Shown here: one piece after another, positions 36,001 through 44,549 of the stretch
Layout of the letters: every line of letters starts with the position of its first letter
Position numbering within the stretch: position 1 is the stretch's first letter
Assembly: GCF_014596475.1 (NCBI RefSeq)
Contig: NZ_MECJ01000010.1
Span: forward strand, 16,853-80,852
Source: Streptomyces sp. CBMA152
GTDB taxonomy: Bacteria; Actinomycetota; Actinomycetes; Streptomycetales; Streptomycetaceae
Direction: 5' to 3'
DNA: 64,000 nt
Program-made: the position numbers and the translations under genes
The notes under the pieces: generated by a model
The model's database searches: none
Seen by the model: the letters and a program-made list of their open reading frames with translations, nothing else
Told to the model about the DNA's origin: nothing

Positions 36001-36906
36001 TCACCCACCAACCGCCGCCCCCGCCAGGGCCAACGCCTCCACCGCAGCCCGAATGGACGGCCGCCGATCCGCATCCGCACGCCACACCGCGTACACATGC
36101 CGCCGCATGGCACCCCGCACCGGCACCAGCCGAACCCCCGCCGGAACGGGCCCGCGCCCGAGCCGGGGCGCGACGCTCACACCGAGCCCCGCCGACACCA
36201 GCATGAGCTGCGTCGCATGCTCCCGCGCCACATGCCCGATCCGAGGCTCGACCCCCTTGCCGCGCAGCGTGAACGCCAGCCACTCATGGCAGAACTCCCC
36301 CTCGGGCCAAGTGATCCACTCGTCCTCGGCGAACTCCTCCAGATCCACCGCCTCCCGCCCCGCGAGCCGATGCCCGACAGGCATCGCCACATCGGCGAGG
36401 TCATCCAACAGCGACCGCTTGGCCAGCCCGTCGGGCAGCGGCAGCGGCTTGTTGTTCCAGTCGAGGACGACCGCCAGATCGAGGTCACCGAGGATCACAC
36501 CCCGCACGGAATCCTCGGCCTCCAACTCGTCCGAGCGGACGGCGAGTTGGGGATGCTCGGCGCGCAAAGAGGTCAGCGCGGCCGGGAACAGCCCGCGCGC
36601 GGCGGTGGCGAACCCCGCGATGCGCAGCTCGCCGACGACCTGCCCGCGCTGCGCCTCCAGATCGGCCTGGGCGACCTGGACCTGGGAGAGGATCCGGGCC
36701 GCGTGCTCGGCGAGCAACCGGCCCGCGTCGGTGAGCCGTACGCCCCGGCCGTTCTTGGCGAGCAGCGGCTGCCCGGCCTCCCGCTCCAGCTTCGCCAGCT
36801 GCTGGGACACGGCGGAGGTCGTGACATGCAGATTGTCGGCGGCGCCACCCACCGAGCCATGGCGGGCCACCGCGTCGAGGGTCCGCAGGCGCTCCAGGTT
36901 CAACAT
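36001..36906 (-). CDS. LysR-family transcriptional regulator
   Basis: A 301-residue LTTR with an N-terminal wHTH (LNLERLRTLDAVARHGSVGGAADNLHVTTSAVSQQLAKLEREAG) and an effector domain from about residue 90. ATG 36906 is chosen: TAGCAT lies six bases upstream with no ribosome site, the pattern of a leaderless transcript. It is divergent from the EamA gene at 36982 and very probably controls it. Confidence 0.93.
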   Translation of the reverse strand: MLNLERLRTLDAVARHGSVGGAADNLHVTTSAVSQQLAKLEREAGQPLLAKNGRGVRLTDAGRLLAEHAARILSQVQVAQADLEAQRGQVVGELRIAGFATAARGLFPAALTSLRAEHPQLAVRSDELEAEDSVRGVILGDLDLAVVLDWNNKPLPLPDGLAKRSLLDDLADVAMPVGHRLAGREAVDLEEFAEDEWITWPEGEFCHEWLAFTLRGKGVEPRIGHVAREHATQLMLVSAGLGVSVAPRLGRGPVPAGVRLVPVRGAMRRHVYAVWRADADRRPSIRAAVEALALAGAAVGG

Positions 36907-36957
36907 ATAAGGAATGCTAACCGAACCCATCCACATTTTCTCGCTTGTGCTACGAGG

Positions 36958-36970
36958 TTGAAGGGCTCAA
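36958..36970. promoter_or_regulatory. Candidate LysR binding site
   Basis: TTGA-AGGGC-TCAA is a short interrupted palindrome in the 75-base divergent region between the LysR and EamA genes, with the T-N11-A shape of LTTR boxes. It lies 12 bases before the EamA start codon. Confidence 0.4.
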
Positions 36971-36981
36971 GGTTGGGTGTC

Positions 36982-38016
36982 ATGAGCACCGTCACCTCAT
37001 CCAGGTCCTCCAGTTCCCTGTCGACCCCTTCCCCCACCCTGCGCCGCCCGTCCCTCGACTGGCGCGTCCGGTTCGCGGCGCTCTCGCTGATCTGGGGGTT
37101 CAGCTTTCTCCTGATCAAGGTCGGCACGGACGGCTACGCCCCGTTCCAAGTCACCTTCGGGCGGCTCTTCTTCGGCACGGCGGTGCTCGCCGTAGCGATG
37201 ATCATCAAGCGGGAACGACTGCCACGCGGCGTCCGGACCTGGTTCCACCTGACAGTCGCCGCACTGCTCCTCAACGCCCTGCCGTTCTCGCTGTTCGCCT
37301 ACTCCGAGCTGACGATCCCGTCGACGCTCGCCGGGATCTGCAACGCCACCTCACCGCTGTGGGGCATGGCCCTGTCACTGGTGGCGCTCTCGGAGGACCG
37401 CCCGAGCAGGCGCCGCGTCGCGGGCCTCGGCCTCGGCTTCCTCGGGGTGCTCACGGTCCTGGGCGCCTGGCAGGGCTTCCACGGCCTGGACCCGGCCGGC
37501 ACCGCGATGGCCCTGCTCGCCTCGCTCTGCTACCCGATCGGCTGGATCTACGTCCGCCGTACGCTGGCGGGCAGCAGCCACTCCAACCTCTCCCTCATCG
37601 GCTCCCAACTGGGCGTCGCGACCCTCCAACTGGCCCTGGTCACCCCCCTGTTCGCAGGCTTCCCGACGGCGTTCCACCCGGTCTCGCTGCTCGCCATCGC
37701 GGCCCTGGGCGCCCTGGGCACGGGCCTCGCCCTGCTGATCCAGTACGGCCTGGTCAAGGAGGTCGGCCCGACGACCGCACAGATGGTCACGTACTTCATC
37801 CCGGTCATCGCCACGGCAGCGGGCGTCCTGGTCCTGGGCGAATCGTTGAGCTGGAACACCCCGGTGGGAGCGGCGATAGTCCTGGCGGGCGCGGCCCTGA
37901 CGCAGAGCCGAGCGACTCAGCAGAGCCAAGCCACCAAGGGGCGCGGGGAACTGCGCGACCAGCCACAGACGGCCCGCAGTCAAACGACCACGCCTCCCTC
38001 TGCCCAGCGAAGCTAG
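36982..38016 (+). CDS. EamA/DMT-family transporter with repeat-derived C-terminal tail
   Basis: A 344-residue, ten-span DMT transporter (FAALSLIWGFSFLLIKVGTDGYAPFQVTFGRLFFG, LALLIQYGLVKEVGPTTAQMVTYFIPVIATAAGVLVLGE). The membrane part ends near residue 308; a hydrophilic tail of about 35 residues follows and is encoded by a dispersed repeat (37936-37979). The stop shares the CTAG tetranucleotide with the stop of the convergent MocR gene. The divergent LysR gene suggests regulated export of an amino acid or metabolite. Confidence 0.88.
   Translation: MSTVTSSRSSSSLSTPSPTLRRPSLDWRVRFAALSLIWGFSFLLIKVGTDGYAPFQVTFGRLFFGTAVLAVAMIIKRERLPRGVRTWFHLTVAALLLNALPFSLFAYSELTIPSTLAGICNATSPLWGMALSLVALSEDRPSRRRVAGLGLGFLGVLTVLGAWQGFHGLDPAGTAMALLASLCYPIGWIYVRRTLAGSSHSNLSLIGSQLGVATLQLALVTPLFAGFPTAFHPVSLLAIAALGALGTGLALLIQYGLVKEVGPTTAQMVTYFIPVIATAAGVLVLGESLSWNTPVGAAIVLAGAALTQSRATQQSQATKGRGELRDQPQTARSQTTTPPSAQRS
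37936..37979 (+). repeat. Dispersed repeat inside the EamA 3' end
   Basis: AAGGGGCGCGGGGAACTGCG followed by CGACCAGCCAC is a motif I recall as very common between genes in Streptomyces. Here it is read through as KGRGELRDQPQTARS at the transporter C-terminus. Confidence 0.65.
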
Positions 38017-39323
38017 TCGTACCGCCGCCCCGGCAAAGACCCCATGGCCGCAGCCACAGCATCCGCGGCGGGCCCGATCTCGGCCGGGGCCAGCGAAGAA
38101 ACGGTCAGCCGAATCCCCGGCGGCGCCGAAAGCCGAAAGCGCGCCCCCGGCGCCACGGCCCACCCGGCGTGCAACAACCGCGCCACCGCCGCAGTCTCGT
38201 CCGGCACCGGCACCCACACGCTGAACCCACTGCGGCCGTGCGCCGCGACACCCCGCCGCCGCAGCGCCCGTACGAGCGTGTCGCGCCGCTCCCCGTAAGA
38301 GCGGGCCACGCGCGCGGAGTCGACGACGCCCGAGGTCCACAGATGGACGACGGTCCGCTGGAGCAGTCGACTGACCCACCCGGGCCCGAGCCGCTGGCGC
38401 CCCCGCACCCGGCCCATCGTCACCGCGTCCCCGGTGAGCACGGCGAGCCGCAGGTCCGGCCCGTACGCCTTGGCCACCGACCGTACGAACGCCCAGTGTT
38501 CGGCGACCGGCGAGAGGGGAGCCAGCGGCACGTCGACCATGCCGTGGCCGTGGTCGTCCTCGATCAGCAGGACGCCGGGGTGGCGCGCCACGACCTCGCG
38601 CAGCGCACGCGCGCGGTCCGAACTGACGGCCGCGCCGGTCGGGTTCTGCGCCCGGCAGGTCACGACAAGGGCCCGCGCGCCACCCGCCAGCGCGCTCTCG
38701 ACGGCCTCGGGCAGCGGCCCCTCGTCGTCGAGCGCCATCGGCACCGGCCGCAGCCCGAGCGCCGGAACGAGGTCGAGCAGCGCGCCCCAGCCCGGATCCT
38801 CGATGGCGACCGCGTCGCCCGGCCGCAGATGCGCGGCGAGGACGCGTTCGATCGCGTCGAGCGAGCCGGAGAAGACACCGATGGGCCCGTCGGGCACCGC
38901 GTCGGCGTCCAGGGCCGCGCGCGCGAGCCGGGCCAGCTCGGGATCGACCGGGTCCTCGCCGTACAGCGCGGGATGCTCGGCATGGTCGCGCGCGGCGGCC
39001 GCGAGCGCGTCGGCGAGCGGCGGCAGCAGCGCCGGGTCCGGGTTGCCGTCGCCGATGTCGCGCACGCCGGCGGGCACGTCGATCCGCTGGACATCGCGCG
39101 TGGTGCTGGCGGGTCGCGACCGCACCCGGCTGCCCCGGCGGCCCGAGGTCTCGATCACCCCACGGTCGCGCAGCAGCCGGTACGCGGCCGCGACCGTATT
39201 GGGATTCACCCCGAGATCCGTCGCCAACTCCCGCAGCGGCGGCAGCAGTTGGCCCGGTTCCAGCTCCCCGGTGCCCACCGCACGCTCCACGTCGACGGCG
39301 ATCTCCGATGCGCGACGCCCCAC
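38013..39323 (-). CDS. MocR/GntR-family PLP-binding regulator
   Basis: A 436-residue fusion of a GntR wHTH (residues 1-65; LPPLRELATDLGVNPNTVAAAYRLLRDRGVIETSGRRGSRV) and a fold-type I aminotransferase-like domain whose PLP Lys is in SVAKAYGPDLRLA. GTG 39323 is chosen since AGGAGAG lies nine bases upstream; a TTG at 39350 would fall within the promoter. MocR regulators sense PLP or amino acids. It is divergent from a PPOX flavoprotein, a pairing seen for PdxR-type control of vitamin B6 or related genes. Confidence 0.88.
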   Translation of the reverse strand: MGRRASEIAVDVERAVGTGELEPGQLLPPLRELATDLGVNPNTVAAAYRLLRDRGVIETSGRRGSRVRSRPASTTRDVQRIDVPAGVRDIGDGNPDPALLPPLADALAAAARDHAEHPALYGEDPVDPELARLARAALDADAVPDGPIGVFSGSLDAIERVLAAHLRPGDAVAIEDPGWGALLDLVPALGLRPVPMALDDEGPLPEAVESALAGGARALVVTCRAQNPTGAAVSSDRARALREVVARHPGVLLIEDDHGHGMVDVPLAPLSPVAEHWAFVRSVAKAYGPDLRLAVLTGDAVTMGRVRGRQRLGPGWVSRLLQRTVVHLWTSGVVDSARVARSYGERRDTLVRALRRRGVAAHGRSGFSVWVPVPDETAAVARLLHAGWAVAPGARFRLSAPPGIRLTVSSLAPAEIGPAADAVAAAMGSLPGRRYD

Positions 39324-39355
39324 AATCCGATACTCTCCTAGCACAAACAATATTA

Positions 39356-39367
39356 TGCACTAGTGCA
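39356..39367. promoter_or_regulatory. 12-bp palindrome between MocR and PPOX genes
   Basis: TGCACTAGTGCA is a perfect palindrome midway in the divergent region. On the minus strand it is followed by TAATAT, a candidate -10 box of the MocR gene. It is well placed for autoregulation and control of the plus-strand gene. Confidence 0.5.
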
Positions 39368-39379
39368 ATGGAGAGCGCA

Positions 39380-40042
39380 ATGTCGGAGACCGCTTCCTAC
39401 GAGCCCACCGGGCGCACCGTCCCCACCCGCTCGCGCGAGCGGGCCTCGTACGACCGCGAGGTGGTGCACGGGATACTCGACGAGGGATACGTCTGCCACC
39501 TCGGCTTCGTCCGCGACGGCGCCCCGGTCGTGCTGCCGACGCTCTACGGCAGGATCGGCGAGCGCCTGTACGTGCACGGCTCGACGGGGTCGCGGCCGCT
39601 GCGCATGGCCGGCCAGGCCGACCCCGGACTCCCGGTCTGCCTCACCGTCACCCACGTCGACGGCCTGGTCCTGGCCCGCTCGGCCTTCCACCACTCCCTC
39701 AACTACCGCTCGGTCGTGGTGCACGGCATCGCGCACCAGGTCACCGACCCCGAGGAGCGGCGCGTCGCGCTCGACGCGCTGGTCGACCAGGTGGTGCCCG
39801 GCCGCTCGTACGACTCGCGCCCGGCCAACGCCAAGGAGCTCGCCGCGACTTCGGTGATCCGCCTCGATCTGAACGAGGTGTCCGCGAAGATCCGCACCGG
39901 CGGCCCCAACGACGAGCCCGAGGACAGCGGCCTGCCGCACTGGACCGGTGTCGTACCGCTGACGCAGACGTACGGCGTCCCGGTCCCGGCCGACGACCTC
40001 GACCCGTCGGTGCTGCTGCCCGACTACCTCGCCGCGCTCTGA
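39380..40042 (+). CDS. PPOX-family FMN-binding protein
   Basis: A 220-residue split-barrel flavoprotein of the nitroimidazole-resistance/PPOX type: VVHGILDEGYVCHLGFVRDGAPVVLPTLYGRIGERLYVHGSTGSRPLRMAG. ATG 39380 is chosen because GGAGAG lies five bases upstream; ATG 39368 overlaps the palindrome. The divergent MocR regulator probably controls it. Its physiological substrate is not evident. Confidence 0.85.
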   Translation: MSETASYEPTGRTVPTRSRERASYDREVVHGILDEGYVCHLGFVRDGAPVVLPTLYGRIGERLYVHGSTGSRPLRMAGQADPGLPVCLTVTHVDGLVLARSAFHHSLNYRSVVVHGIAHQVTDPEERRVALDALVDQVVPGRSYDSRPANAKELAATSVIRLDLNEVSAKIRTGGPNDEPEDSGLPHWTGVVPLTQTYGVPVPADDLDPSVLLPDYLAAL

Positions 40043-40043
40043 C

Positions 40044-40089
40044 ACCGAAGGGGGGCTTCCGGAAGTCGTTCCGGAAGCCCCCCTTCGGT
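40044..40089. terminator. Bidirectional terminator with 21-bp perfect stem
   Basis: Arms 40044-40064 and 40069-40089 are perfectly complementary with a GTCG loop. It separates the convergent PPOX and EamA genes and can serve both strands. The right arm touches the last base of the EamA stop codon. Confidence 0.9.
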
Positions 40090-41042
40090 CAGACCGCGAC
40101 CGGCTCCCGGCGGGCCCGCGCCGCGAGCCGCGCCTCGGCCCCGGCGAGCCCGACCACCGCGACCAGCAGCAACAAGGTGCCCAGGACCGTGGCCGTACTC
40201 AGCCGTTCACCCAGCACCGACACCGCGAGCAGCGCCGCGCTCACCGGCTCAAGGAGCATGATCACGGAGACGGTGGTGGCACGGACGACGGCCGCTCCCG
40301 CGAAGTAGAGCGCGTACGCCAGCGCCGTGGGCACCGCCGCCACATACAGCAGCAGCGCCACCACCCGGACCGGGTCGGCCGTGTGCGGCATCAGTCCTTC
40401 CGCGCCCGCCAGCGGCAGCAGCGCCACCGATGCCACGGCGAACGCCCAGGCGGTGGTGGTGGAGGGGTCGATCGCCGTGCCATCGCGGCCGAGCCACCGG
40501 GTGAGCAGGGTGATCCCCGCGTAACCGGCCGCCGAAAGCAGCGCGAGCAGCACCCCGGCGGGGCGGACCGTGCCGCCGCCGTTGCCGAGGACCAGCACCG
40601 CGAGCCCGGCGAGCGCCCCGCCCACGGCGGTCAGCCCGGCGCCGCCGATCCGCTCGCCCATGGTGAGCCGGGCGCCGAGCGCGATGAGCACGGGACCGGC
40701 GCCGAGCGTGACCACGGTCGCGACGGCGAGGCCGGTCGAGGCGACGGCCGCGAAGTAGGCGCTCTGGAAGATCGTCAGACCGATGCCGTTGCCGAGGATC
40801 CGCAACAGCCGCCTGCCGCGCGGTTCGACCACGGCCGGTGTCCTGCGGCGGCGCAGCGCACGGGCGCCGAGCAGCAGCACCAGACCGCCGACGCAGCGCC
40901 AGAAGGACAGGGAGAGCGGGCCCATGTCACTGGCGCCGAAGACCAGCGCGGCGGCGCCGCCCGCGGTGCCCCAGGCGACACCGGCGAAGACGAGATAGAG
41001 CAGGCCACGCCCGACGGGCAGGCCGGAGGAATGGTTCGACAC
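40089..41042 (-). CDS. EamA/DMT-family transporter
   Basis: A 317-residue ten-span protein with two EamA repeats ([65 protein letters not shown]). One of two tandem minus-strand DMT genes, separated by 163 bases that hold no gene. The closing LEPVxAALLAxxxLGE motif is typical of amino-acid or metabolite exporters. Substrate unknown. Confidence 0.88.
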   Translation of the reverse strand: MSNHSSGLPVGRGLLYLVFAGVAWGTAGGAAALVFGASDMGPLSLSFWRCVGGLVLLLGARALRRRRTPAVVEPRGRRLLRILGNGIGLTIFQSAYFAAVASTGLAVATVVTLGAGPVLIALGARLTMGERIGGAGLTAVGGALAGLAVLVLGNGGGTVRPAGVLLALLSAAGYAGITLLTRWLGRDGTAIDPSTTTAWAFAVASVALLPLAGAEGLMPHTADPVRVVALLLYVAAVPTALAYALYFAGAAVVRATTVSVIMLLEPVSAALLAVSVLGERLSTATVLGTLLLLVAVVGLAGAEARLAARARREPVAV

Positions 41043-41205
41043 GTACGTACTCCGAAGAGGAAGACGGGAAGAGGTCGCATGCCTGGAGTACGCGGGCAGC
41101 GACGAGCCGCTCGGGGACTGCCCGAGCCCGGTCTTCGTCTGGGGCGCGGCCGCCCGCGCTTACGCGGCGGGAGGCGGCAGTACGGTCGAATGCATGATCG
41201 TCACC

Positions 41206-42189
41206 TTACGGGGCGGTCGCGCCCGCCGACAACTGACCTTCGGCGGGCATCGGTTCCCCACCGGCCACCGGACCGGACGGTTCCTTCGGGGCCGAGGACT
41301 GCGCGATGAAGGCGCCGACCAGGACCACCGCGCCGCCGACGATCTGCGGCGCGGCGAGGTGCTCGCCGAGCAGCACCCACGCCAGAACGGTCGCGATGAC
41401 CGCCTCAAGACAGGCGACCACGCCCGCCACCTGCGGCGACAGCTTGCGCACCGAGATCACCCCGGTGACGTACGCGATCACGGTCGCGATCAGCACGATC
41501 CAGCCGAGCAGCAGCGCAGCGGGCACCTGAGTGCCGTTCATGTCGGCGCTGCCACCGAGCACCGACCAGTCCATGCTCCAGGGGCGGGCGACCACGGTGA
41601 GCAGGACGGATCCGATGAGCAGTCCGTACGCGATGACGCCGAGCGGGTCAGGTGCGTCGGCCGCGTCGCCGCCCTGGTCGGACAGGACGAAGTAGCCGAC
41701 CTGGCAGCAGGCGGCGCCGAGCGCGAGCAGCAGTCCGAGGACGTCGAAGCTCAGCCCGGACCAGATCTGGACGACGCAGGCGAGCCCGCCGACGGCGAGG
41801 ACCACGCCGACGGCCGCGGCCCGGGTCACCGGCCTGCGCTGGACGAACCGGACCCAGCCGAGGACGAGCGCGGGCGCCAGGTACTCCACGAGGAGCGCGA
41901 CACCGACGGGGATACGGGAGATGGCCGCGAAGTAGCAGGCCTGCACTCCGGCGACGGCCAGCAGGCCGAACCCGGCGAGCAGCGCGGGCCGGCGCAGCAG
42001 CAGGCTCCGGTGACGCCAGGCCACCGGCAGCATCACGAGGGCCGCGCCGGTCACCCGCAGCCACACCACGTGGAGCGGGTCGAGGCCGGCCTCGATCAGC
42101 GGCTTGGCCGCGACACCTGAACCACCGAATGAGAACGCCGAGGCCAGGGCCAGTCCCAGGCCGACGTTTCTCCCCTGAGACGCCTGCAT
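41206..42189 (-). CDS. EamA/DMT-family transporter (RhtA-like)
   Basis: A 327-residue ten-span protein from ATG 42189 (GLGLALASAFSFGGSGVAAKPLIEAGLDPLHVVWLRVTGAALVMLP, ISVRKLSPQVAGVVACLEAVIATVLAWVLLGE). The second repeat matches exporters of the RhtA type more than the gene downstream does. No strong ribosome site precedes the ATG. The tail after residue ~300 is hydrophilic. Confidence 0.88.
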   Translation of the reverse strand: MQASQGRNVGLGLALASAFSFGGSGVAAKPLIEAGLDPLHVVWLRVTGAALVMLPVAWRHRSLLLRRPALLAGFGLLAVAGVQACYFAAISRIPVGVALLVEYLAPALVLGWVRFVQRRPVTRAAAVGVVLAVGGLACVVQIWSGLSFDVLGLLLALGAACCQVGYFVLSDQGGDAADAPDPLGVIAYGLLIGSVLLTVVARPWSMDWSVLGGSADMNGTQVPAALLLGWIVLIATVIAYVTGVISVRKLSPQVAGVVACLEAVIATVLAWVLLGEHLAAPQIVGGAVVLVGAFIAQSSAPKEPSGPVAGGEPMPAEGQLSAGATAP

Positions 42190-42220
42190 CGGCACATCAT
42201 GACAGGAGAAGTCAGCACCG

Positions 42221-42754
42221 TCACCCCTGTGACACCTGTCGAGACAGCGGCTCCTCGGCGAGCCTCGCGCACAGGGTGTCGGCGTCGGCTCCGGCGTGCT
42301 CCAGGACCTCGACGGCACGGCACGCGGGGTCGGCCGCGAGGGCCGCGAGCAGGTCGGTGCCACGCACCCGCGACTGCCCCCGGGCGGCCGCGCGGGCGAG
42401 CGCGCCCTCCATCGCGGTGACCGCCGACGGCGACCAGCCGGGCTGGGTGAGCAGCGGGATCGCCCCCGAGTCCTCCACCGAGCCCTGCCAGCGCAGCCCG
42501 TATCCGATCGAGCGCTGGACGAGATAGCCGAGCACCCGGGCGACCTGCGGCCCGCCGTCGAAGACGTCCCGCACCTCGGGGTCGGTCTCCATCAGCGAGT
42601 GCAGCAGATGGGCCGTGTCGATCTGCCGGTCGCCGTCGCGCAACGCCCGCCTGCGGGCACCCGCGACCACCGAAGCCATCTCGTCGGTGAGGCGGGCTTC
42701 GAGATCCGGGGCGGCGGGGACCGGGGCCGGTATCCGCGGGAGGGGGAGGTGCAC
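42221..42754 (-). CDS. Orphan Clp N-domain protein
   Basis: A 177-residue protein consisting of a Clp amino-terminal double repeat (LEARLTDEMASVVAGARRRALRDGDRQIDTAHLLHSLME..., and VTAMEGALARAAARGQSRVRGTDLLAALAADPACRAVEVLEHAG) with no AAA+ domain. Such single-domain proteins may act as adaptors that bind Clp substrates or decoys for the ClpC N-domain. It lies 31 bases after the EamA gene start region on the same strand. Confidence 0.82.
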   Translation of the reverse strand: MHLPLPRIPAPVPAAPDLEARLTDEMASVVAGARRRALRDGDRQIDTAHLLHSLMETDPEVRDVFDGGPQVARVLGYLVQRSIGYGLRWQGSVEDSGAIPLLTQPGWSPSAVTAMEGALARAAARGQSRVRGTDLLAALAADPACRAVEVLEHAGADADTLCARLAEEPLSRQVSQG

Positions 42755-42985
42755 CCTTCTACCCCATCAGGCACGGACGCCCGGAACATCCCCGCGCAGA
42801 AGCATTCCGCATCCCACGTTGGGTGGGGGTGGTTGACCGGGTTCTCCTCCTTCTGGATGAGATTTGCGGTTTTACCCCTCGGGGGCGCACACGGCCTGGC
42901 GTACGCCCTGCGAGCAACCACACCGCCGCCGCACACGTCCCCTCCCGTACGACACAGCCGCCACGGCAATCGCGAAGGGGGCCCG

Positions 42986-43183
42986 ATGTGCTGGATGGTC
43001 GCCCTGCTCGCCGAGGACGGGATGCAGTACGTGTACCGCGTGTACGCCCCGGGCGACGCCCTGCGCGGCGATCTGTTCTGGGCCGCCTTCCACTGCCACG
43101 ACGAGTCGTCGCGCCCGCGCGCGTCGGACCTCTTCGACTCGGCGCAGATATGGGCGCTGGCGGTCAACGGTTCGGTGATCTGA
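42986..43183 (+). CDS. Small conserved hypothetical protein
   Basis: A 65-residue protein (MCWMVALLAEDGMQYVYRVY at the N-terminus) with a ribosome site AAGGGGG five bases upstream. Three aromatic-rich segments and a CHDESSRP stretch suggest a small folded domain. I do not recognise it. Upstream, 42755-42985 shows no other gene. Confidence 0.65.
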   Translation: MCWMVALLAEDGMQYVYRVYAPGDALRGDLFWAAFHCHDESSRPRASDLFDSAQIWALAVNGSVI

Positions 43184-43275
43184 GACCGCACGGATGTGAC
43201 GGTCCATCAGTATTGAGTATTGGCGTCACCCCGGCTACGTTCCGCGACACGTTCTCGACTCGAAGGGGTGGTCGC

Positions 43276-43704
43276 ATGGCCGAGGTCAGCGCTCAGGCGC
43301 GCCTGGAGGCTCCGGCGGAGAAGGTCTGGGCCCGGTTGACGGACTTCACCGCGTACGGCGAGTGGAACGCCACCCACACCAGCTTCCCCCAGGGCGGCCC
43401 CGAGAAGCTGGAGCTCGGTGCCACCTACACCGAGAACATGAAGCTCATGGGCTTCCCCGCCGAAGTCACCTGGATCGTGGACGAGTTCGAGGCGGGCCGC
43501 CTCCTCGGCGTCAAGGGCAAGGGCCCGATGGGGGTGAGCGTCGGCAACCGCTACTCGCTCACGCCCGACGGCGAGGCGACCGTCGTCCGTATCGAGGGCG
43601 AGTTCACCGGTGCGGCCGTCTCGCTGATGGCGGGCAAGCTCAAGGACTCGGCGACGGCCGCGCTGAACGAGTCGCTGCGCAAGCTCGGCGCCCTGGTGGC
43701 CTGA
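43276..43704 (+). CDS. SRPBCC-family protein
   Basis: A 142-residue START/Polyketide_cyc2-like protein (SAQARLEAPAEKVWARLTDFTAYGEWNATHTSFPQGGPEKL, and LMAGKLKDSATAALNESLRKLGALV as the closing helix). AAGGGG is upstream of the ATG. Ligand unknown. A strong bidirectional terminator follows. Confidence 0.85.
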   Translation: MAEVSAQARLEAPAEKVWARLTDFTAYGEWNATHTSFPQGGPEKLELGATYTENMKLMGFPAEVTWIVDEFEAGRLLGVKGKGPMGVSVGNRYSLTPDGEATVVRIEGEFTGAAVSLMAGKLKDSATAALNESLRKLGALVA

Positions 43705-43742
43705 GCCCCTTCAGTACGTACGGGAAAGCCCCGCACAGACGG

Positions 43743-43776
43743 GAAAGCCCCGCGACCTCACGGTCGCGGGGCTTTC
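43743..43776. terminator. Bidirectional terminator, 15-bp perfect stem
   Basis: Arms 43743-43757 and 43762-43776 are perfectly complementary with a 4-base loop; the stem ends in AAAG/CTTT, giving a short T-run on both strands. It lies between the convergent SRPBCC and PadR genes. A partial copy of the left arm (GGGAAAGCCCCGC) lies just upstream at about 43725-43737. Confidence 0.9.
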
Positions 43777-43790
43777 GGCGGTCGGCGGGG

Positions 43791-44387
43791 TCAGTCCTCG
43801 TCGGCCAGGATCAGATACAGCTTCTTACGGGCGTCGTTGATGACCCCGAGCGCCTTCTGGCGCTGCTCGGCGGTGCCGGTCTTCCAGACCTGGCCGAACG
43901 CCTCCATCAGACCGAAACCGGCCTGCCGGATCTCGTTCATGCTCTCCCAGTCGACTCCGCGCCCGGCCTCTTCCCACGGGGCCTCGGCCCCCGATTCGGC
44001 CTCGGTGCGCCCGGAGTCGGTCAGCGTGAACAGCTTCTTGCCGCCCTCGCTCGCACTGGTGATCAGGCCCTCGTCCTCCAGCAACTGGAGGGTCGGGTAG
44101 ACCGAGCCGGGGCTGGGCTTCCAGGCCCCGCCACTGCGCTCGCCGATCTCCTGGATCATCTCGTAACCGTGCATCGGCCGGTCCTTGAGAAGGGCCAGGA
44201 TCGACGCGCGGACATCCCCGCGCCGGGCCCTTCCCCGCGGACCGCCCCGGCCACCACGGCCGGGCCCGAACGGTCCGCCGCCGAAGCCTGGACCGAAGGG
44301 ACCGAAAGCGGCACGCCGCCCCTCGAAGTCGCCCCGACCGCGATGGTCGGGTCCGTGCTGTCCGCACCCATGTCCATGTGAACGCAT
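43791..44387 (-). CDS. PadR-family transcriptional regulator
   Basis: A 198-residue protein from ATG 44387 with AAGGAG upstream. The first ~55 residues are His- and Gly-rich low-complexity sequence (GHGCGQHGPDHRGRGDFEG...). The PadR wHTH follows (VRASILALLKDRPMHGYEMIQEIGERSGGAWKPSPGSVYPTLQLLEDEGLI), and a C-terminal dimerisation helix with KALGVINDARKKLYLILADED closes it. The His-rich N-terminus could bind metal. Operator-like repeats lie in its own promoter, so autoregulation is likely. Confidence 0.9.
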   Translation of the reverse strand: MRSHGHGCGQHGPDHRGRGDFEGRRAAFGPFGPGFGGGPFGPGRGGRGGPRGRARRGDVRASILALLKDRPMHGYEMIQEIGERSGGAWKPSPGSVYPTLQLLEDEGLITSASEGGKKLFTLTDSGRTEAESGAEAPWEEAGRGVDWESMNEIRQAGFGLMEAFGQVWKTGTAEQRQKALGVINDARKKLYLILADED

Positions 44388-44402
44388 CGCTACGCTCCTT
44401 CC

Positions 44403-44438
44403 ATCGTTGATCTGTCGCGATGCCTCAACGATATATCG
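44403..44438. promoter_or_regulatory. Operator-like repeats in the PadR promoter
   Basis: ATCGTTGA (44403-44410) and TCAACGAT (44425-44432) form a perfect 8-base inverted repeat, and CGATATATCG (44429-44438) is an overlapping 10-base palindrome. They lie 16-51 bases upstream of the PadR start, where autorepression would occur. Confidence 0.55.
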
Positions 44439-44549
44439 GGACTGTTCGTTCGGCAAGCCTCGTCGAGAACCTCTTCGGGCACCTCTTCGGGCCAGACATC
44501 CCGGATTGGCCTTGGCCTGCTGGTTTGTCCGGGCCGTACGGTCCTGGGC

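Noticed and set aside
40044..40089. Long stem as a mobile element end or attachment site
   Set aside because: Single copy, no target-site duplication, and position between convergent stops fits a terminator.
41043..41205. Gap between the tandem EamA genes as a small gene
   Set aside because: No ORF with a ribosome site or sensible composition was found.
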